This document shows positions 60,081-64,000 of a DNA stretch of 64,000 nucleotides, one piece after another (within the stretch, counting starts at the first letter, position 1; every line of letters begins with the position of its first letter). The notes beneath the pieces were generated by a model that worked only from the letters and a program-made list of their open reading frames with translations, did not search any database and was not told the DNA's origin. The DNA lies in NCBI RefSeq assembly GCF_022763525.1, contig NZ_JALEGG010000007.1, forward strand, positions 1 to 64,000, written 5' to 3'. Origin of the DNA: Acidovorax sp. (GTDB lineage: Bacteria > Pseudomonadota > Gammaproteobacteria > Burkholderiales > Burkholderiaceae_C). The position numbers and the translations under genes were made by a program.

Positions 60081-61769
60081 TCAGATCGGCACGTCCGCCA
60101 GGCCTTGGGCGGCCAGCTTGGCGGCAAAGCCCGAGCGCTCGATGAGCGAGCGCGGCTGGTCTTGCAGATTCACCACCGAGAGGCGCCCGCCGCGCGCCGC
60201 CACGGCCTTGAGGATTTGCGCCAGGGCGTCCAGCCCCGTGGTGTCCAGCACCACCAGCTCGCTTGCATCCAGCACCACGTCCAGGCCGTGGGGGCCTTCT
60301 TCCACCGCCTGCACGATGGGGTCGACCTTGGCGGCCGCGCCAAAGAACAGCGCTCCGTGCAGGTGCCACGTGGCCACCGGGCGCGGCGCGGTGCCCACCG
60401 GGGGCGGCCCGCCCGTGGCGCCTGGGGTGTCAGCCTGCCGCTCTACCCGGAACAGCGCGCTCATGCGCCGCACGAACAGGGCGCAGGCCATGAACAGCCC
60501 CACCTCCACCGCCACCGTGAGATCGAACACCACGGTGAGGAAGAACGTGCCCAGCATCAACAGCCGGTAGTGGTTGGTGAAGTATTTCAGCCGCACGAAC
60601 TCGTGCCACTCGCCCATGTTCCAGGCGACATACAGCAGGATGCCCGCCAGCACCGCCAGCGGAATGTGCAGCGCCAGCGGCGCCGCCACCAGCACGATCA
60701 CCGCCAGCGTAGCCGCGTGCACCATGCCCGCCACGGGCGATGTAGCGCCCGAGCGGATGTTGGTCACCGTGCGCGCGATGGTGCCGGTGGCTGGCATGCC
60801 GCCAAAAAACGGCACCACCAGGTTGGCCACGCCCTGGGCCATGAGCTCCTGGTTGGGGTCGTGCTTCTTGTGGTGCGGGTCGGTGGCCAACTGGTCGGCC
60901 ACGCGCGCGCACAGCAGCGACTCGATGGCGCCCAGCAACGCGATGGTGAGCGTGGGCGCCACCAGCAGGCGCACCGTCTCCCACGAAAAATCGGGCAGCG
61001 CGAACACCGGCAGCCCCTGCGGTATGCCCCCGAAGCGCGAGCCAATGGTCTCCACCGGAAAGCGGAACGCCCAGGCCAGCACGCTCAGCAGCACCAGCGC
61101 CACCACGGGCGCGGGTACGCGCGCAAACTGCCGCACGCTGTGGCCTTCCAGCAGCCGGACCACGGGCGAGCCCTTGAGGAACAACCGCGGCCAGATGAAC
61201 AGCAGCGCCACGCAGGCCAGCCCCAGCCCGAAGGCATACGGGTTGAACGTGCCGATGTGCCGCGCAATCGCACCCACCTGCGAGAAGAAATCGCCCGGCA
61301 TGCGGTCGATGGACAGGCCCAGCCAGTCCTTCACCTGCGACAGCGCAATCAGCACCGCGATGCCATTGGTAAAGCCGATCACGATGCTCACCGGCACAAA
61401 CCGCACCAGCGTGCCCAGCCGAAACAGCCCGAGCAGCACCAGCAGCACCCCCGCGCAGGCCGTGGAGATCAGCAGGTTGGCCACGCCATAACGCTCGACG
61501 ATGCCGTAGACGATGACGATGAACGCCCCCGCCGGCCCGCCGATCTGCGCATTGGTGCCACCCAGTGCCGAGATGAGGAAGCCCGCGATGATCGCCGTCC
61601 ACAGCCCCGCCTCGGGCTTGAGCCCGCTGGCAATCGCAAACGCCATGGCCAGCGGCAGCGCCACGATGCCCACGGTGACTCCTGCACCCACATCGGCCAG
61701 CCAGCGGCTCTGGCCGTAGCCGCGCAGGGCATCGAGCAGGCGGGGGCGGAAGCTGGGCGAGAACGTCAT
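60081..61769 (-). CDS. SulP family inorganic anion transporter with C-terminal STAS domain
   Basis: DVGAGVTVGIVALPLAMAFAIASGLKPEAGLWTAIIAGFLISALGGTNAQIGGPAGAFIVIV; STAS VLDASELVVLDTTGLDALAQIL. Confidence 0.95.
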   Translation of the reverse strand: MTFSPSFRPRLLDALRGYGQSRWLADVGAGVTVGIVALPLAMAFAIASGLKPEAGLWTAIIAGFLISALGGTNAQIGGPAGAFIVIVYGIVERYGVANLLISTACAGVLLVLLGLFRLGTLVRFVPVSIVIGFTNGIAVLIALSQVKDWLGLSIDRMPGDFFSQVGAIARHIGTFNPYAFGLGLACVALLFIWPRLFLKGSPVVRLLEGHSVRQFARVPAPVVALVLLSVLAWAFRFPVETIGSRFGGIPQGLPVFALPDFSWETVRLLVAPTLTIALLGAIESLLCARVADQLATDPHHKKHDPNQELMAQGVANLVVPFFGGMPATGTIARTVTNIRSGATSPVAGMVHAATLAVIVLVAAPLALHIPLAVLAGILLYVAWNMGEWHEFVRLKYFTNHYRLLMLGTFFLTVVFDLTVAVEVGLFMACALFVRRMSALFRVERQADTPGATGGPPPVGTAPRPVATWHLHGALFFGAAAKVDPIVQAVEEGPHGLDVVLDASELVVLDTTGLDALAQILKAVAARGGRLSVVNLQDQPRSLIERSGFAAKLAAQGLADVPI

Positions 61770-62049
61770 CAACAGGGACTCCTGGGGGCGGGCGGTGCGC
61801 GGGGCGCCGCAAAATGCTTGCATCCCTCCAAGCAAGGCGTGTTCCAGTGTAGTAAGCGCGGCGGCAAACGCAACCGAGGGCAACCCCGATCTGCCGCGCT
61901 GCGGTCTTCCGGTGGACCACGGGTGCTGCAACTTTTCCTGCTCACCCCGGGGCGGCAAGGGGCTCGCAAATGTCTCATGAGCGGCTTGCGATTGGCCGCT
62001 CCATCGCGGGCACCGCGCGGCAGGCGCGGCCCTTGCTTGCAGCGGTGTC

Positions 62050-62718
62050 ATGCACCATGCCGATACTTCCCCCAGCGCGCCTGCCATTTCCCCACTGCCC
62101 ATGCCCACGCCAGAACCCTCTCCCTCCCTGCGCCACGGCGCATTTGAAGACGCGCAGGCGCTGTTCGCCGGCACGCTGTTTGTTGCCATGGCGCTCATGC
62201 TGTTCAACCAGGCGGGGCTGCTGGTGGGCGGCACGGCCGGTGTGGCGTTTTTGCTGCACTACGTCACCGGCATTTCGTTCGGCAAGCTTTTTTTCGCGGT
62301 CAACCTGCCGTTCTATTGGTTCGCGTGGACCCGCATGGGCCGCGAATTCACCATCAAGACGTTTGTGTGCGTGGGGCTGCTGTCGCTGCTCACCGAACTG
62401 TTCCCGCACGTTATGCACGTGGACTACCTGAATCCGCTGTTCGCCTCCCTGCTAGGCGGCCTGCTGCTGGGCACCGGATGCCTGTTCCTGGCGCGCCACC
62501 GCTCCAGCCTGGGCGGGGCGACCGTGGTGTCGCTTTACTTGCAAACCCGCTACGGCATGCGCGCGGGCAAGGTGCAAATGATCATCGACGGCACAGTGGT
62601 GCTGCTGGCCCTCTTTGTGGTGCCGGTGGAGCGGGTGGCGTACTCGGTGCTGGCTGTGCTGGTGATGAGCGGGTTTTTGTGGATCAGCCACCGGCCCGGG
62701 CGGTACGTCGGACACTGA
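62050..62718 (+). CDS. YitT family membrane protein (start uncertain)
   Basis: LFNQAGLLVGGTAGVAFLLHYVTGISFGKLFFAVNLPFYWFAW...TRYGMRAGKVQMIIDGTVVLLALF. Confidence 0.88.
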   Translation: MHHADTSPSAPAISPLPMPTPEPSPSLRHGAFEDAQALFAGTLFVAMALMLFNQAGLLVGGTAGVAFLLHYVTGISFGKLFFAVNLPFYWFAWTRMGREFTIKTFVCVGLLSLLTELFPHVMHVDYLNPLFASLLGGLLLGTGCLFLARHRSSLGGATVVSLYLQTRYGMRAGKVQMIIDGTVVLLALFVVPVERVAYSVLAVLVMSGFLWISHRPGRYVGH

Positions 62719-62769
62719 CGCGGGACGAGGCGCAGGCCGCACAGGTCCGGTAGCCGAGCCTGCGAGCTG

Positions 62770-63153
62770 TCAGTCCGCATGGTTCACGTAGAAAACCCCG
62801 TCCGCGTCTTCGCCCACTTCCAGCGCAATACGGCGGCGGCCCGTGCGGTGAAACAGCGACCGCGCCGTGTCTGCAATCTCGCAGTGATGCGCCACGAGCA
62901 GGCCCAGCAGTTCGGCGGCGGTGCCTTGCTTTGCGCCGGTGCCGGCGCCGCGCCGGGGCCAGGCCACGTCCACGCCGATGACATCGGTGCCCTCGGTGTA
63001 GTCCATGTGGATATGCTGGCCCGTGCGCCGGGTGGCCCGCTGCCGCTCTTTCTGGAGCATCGAGCGCACGACATCGAGCGACGCGCCCGGGTCTTCCTCT
63101 CCGGCAACGGAGTCAAGAATGTGGGCTTCGGACAGGTTGGGCTGGCTGGACAT
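62770..63153 (-). CDS. Hypothetical protein
   Basis: ORF MSSQPNLSEAHILDSVAGEEDPGASLDVVRSMLQKERQ...; isolated, no recognised family. Confidence 0.55.
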   Translation of the reverse strand: MSSQPNLSEAHILDSVAGEEDPGASLDVVRSMLQKERQRATRRTGQHIHMDYTEGTDVIGVDVAWPRRGAGTGAKQGTAAELLGLLVAHHCEIADTARSLFHRTGRRRIALEVGEDADGVFYVNHAD

Positions 63154-63522
63154 GGTGGCGACCTCGCAGGACAACACGCAGAACCGCATGCCCCGCGGCA
63201 CACAGACCTGCTAACGCAGCCGACATTGGCTGCAACAGGCTCCACGGCGGCGTGGGATGGGCGCCTTCCCATCGTCACCATCGCAAGCACCACGGCGTGG
63301 GCCTCCATGCAACCCATTGAGCGCTGGCGGCAACTGCGAGCGTGTCGGAAATCTTCGCACCGTGGGGTCGGCGTGGTCTGGTGCGCTCGGGTTCTCACAG
63401 CGCACCGGCACATCGGTGCCCGGCCCAGCATGGGGCCGGAGGCCACGCCGCGCGCCGTCTGAGGGGGCGGGCAGGGCAGGGGGCACAGGGCGGGGGATCA
63501 ATCCCCCGAAACTCGCACGATT

Positions 63523-63572
63523 GCTATGTTTTTGATAGCTATCTGCGCTCTTCGGATCAGCGAGGACGGCCT
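63523..63572 (+). repeat. Family A repeat, copy 9 (degenerate 3' half)
   Basis: GCTATGTTTTTGATAGCTATCTGCGCTCTTCGGATCAGCGAGGACGGCC. Confidence 0.72.
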
Positions 63573-64000
63573 GTAGCGCTCAAATCCCTTTTGCGTTGCA
63601 GTGCCCGCACGCCCAGCGTTGCCGCCGCCAATGACAGTAGCGCCAGCGCCCACTCTCCCAGCGTGGGCACGGCCGTGGCAGGCCCTGGCGGCGCGCCGTT
63701 GCACTGGGCGTGCCAGGGGGTGACGCCGGTGGCGACGTTCCAGTCGTTGCTGGCGGACGGCGTTAGCGGATTGGGGCACAGGATGGATTGCCCGGTGAGC
63801 AGCGAATTCGGCGCGGCGGGCACGGGGCCGGTGAGTTGGTTCTGTTGCGCCACCAGGATTTGCAGGCCGGGAGGTAGTGCGGGAATGGAGCCGCTGAGCT
63901 GGTTCGCTTGCAGTGCCAGAATTTGCAACGCGGGCATGCCCGCCAGCGATGGAATGGTGCCCGTGATTTGGTTGTCAGACACGATGAGCCATTCGAGCGC
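63557..64000 (-). CDS. Leucine-rich-repeat surface protein with IPTL-CTERM sorting signal (truncated by window end)
   Basis: NQITGTIPSLAGMPALQILALQANQLSGSIPALPPGLQILVAQQNQLTGPVP (plant-type LRR) and C-terminal AVPTLGEWALALLSLAAATLGVRALQRKR. Confidence 0.88.
   Translation of the reverse strand, partial: ALEWLIVSDNQITGTIPSLAGMPALQILALQANQLSGSIPALPPGLQILVAQQNQLTGPVPAAPNSLLTGQSILCPNPLTPSASNDWNVATGVTPWHAQCNGAPPGPATAVPTLGEWALALLSLAAATLGVRALQRKRDLSATGRPR

Noticed and set aside
60105-62147. 680 aa plus-strand ORF
   Set aside because: Antisense to the SulP transporter, Arg/His/Gln-rich shadow ORF
63490-63508. Perfect palindrome CGGGGGATCAATCCCCCG downstream of the IPTL-CTERM gene
   Set aside because: A real inverted repeat but lacking a T tract on either strand; function cannot be assigned from one copy

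Overview
GC-rich chromosomal window, most consistent with a Comamonadaceae (Acidovorax-like) betaproteobacterium judged from gene content and repeats. Most of it is core or vitamin/cofactor metabolism: ftsY, M16 peptidases, rsmD, coaD, lysR-lysA, gpsA-secB-grxC-rhodanese, gpmA-ctpA-moeB, panBC, nadCA, bioADF-panD-queDE-nadB, scpA, sulP. It also holds accessory blocks: (1) a ~6 kb insert between rsmD and coaD with a fused metalloprotease/TPM protein, a LuxR regulator and a hexanucleotide tandem repeat; (2) a two-component/stress-protein block at ~22-26 kb; (3) a nine-gene, apparently Fur-controlled NIS-siderophore synthesis/uptake operon at 31.7-44.1 kb, in which an opine/octopine-dehydrogenase-family protein sits where SbnB would be expected; (4) a compact three-gene operon at 46.2-50.3 kb (SAM methyltransferase, ATP-grasp ligase, haem-oxygenase-like diiron oxidase) that looks like an uncharacterised biosynthetic system. 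At least nine copies of a ~55 bp two-hairpin dispersed repeat punctuate the window. Several copies are built into genes: one encodes a signal peptide, one overlaps the gpsA start and another lies inside gpsA. At least two, possibly three, larger nested-palindrome intergenic elements are also present. No rRNA, tRNA, CRISPR, IS or prophage was recognised. All calls were made by reading the sequence; no searches were run.
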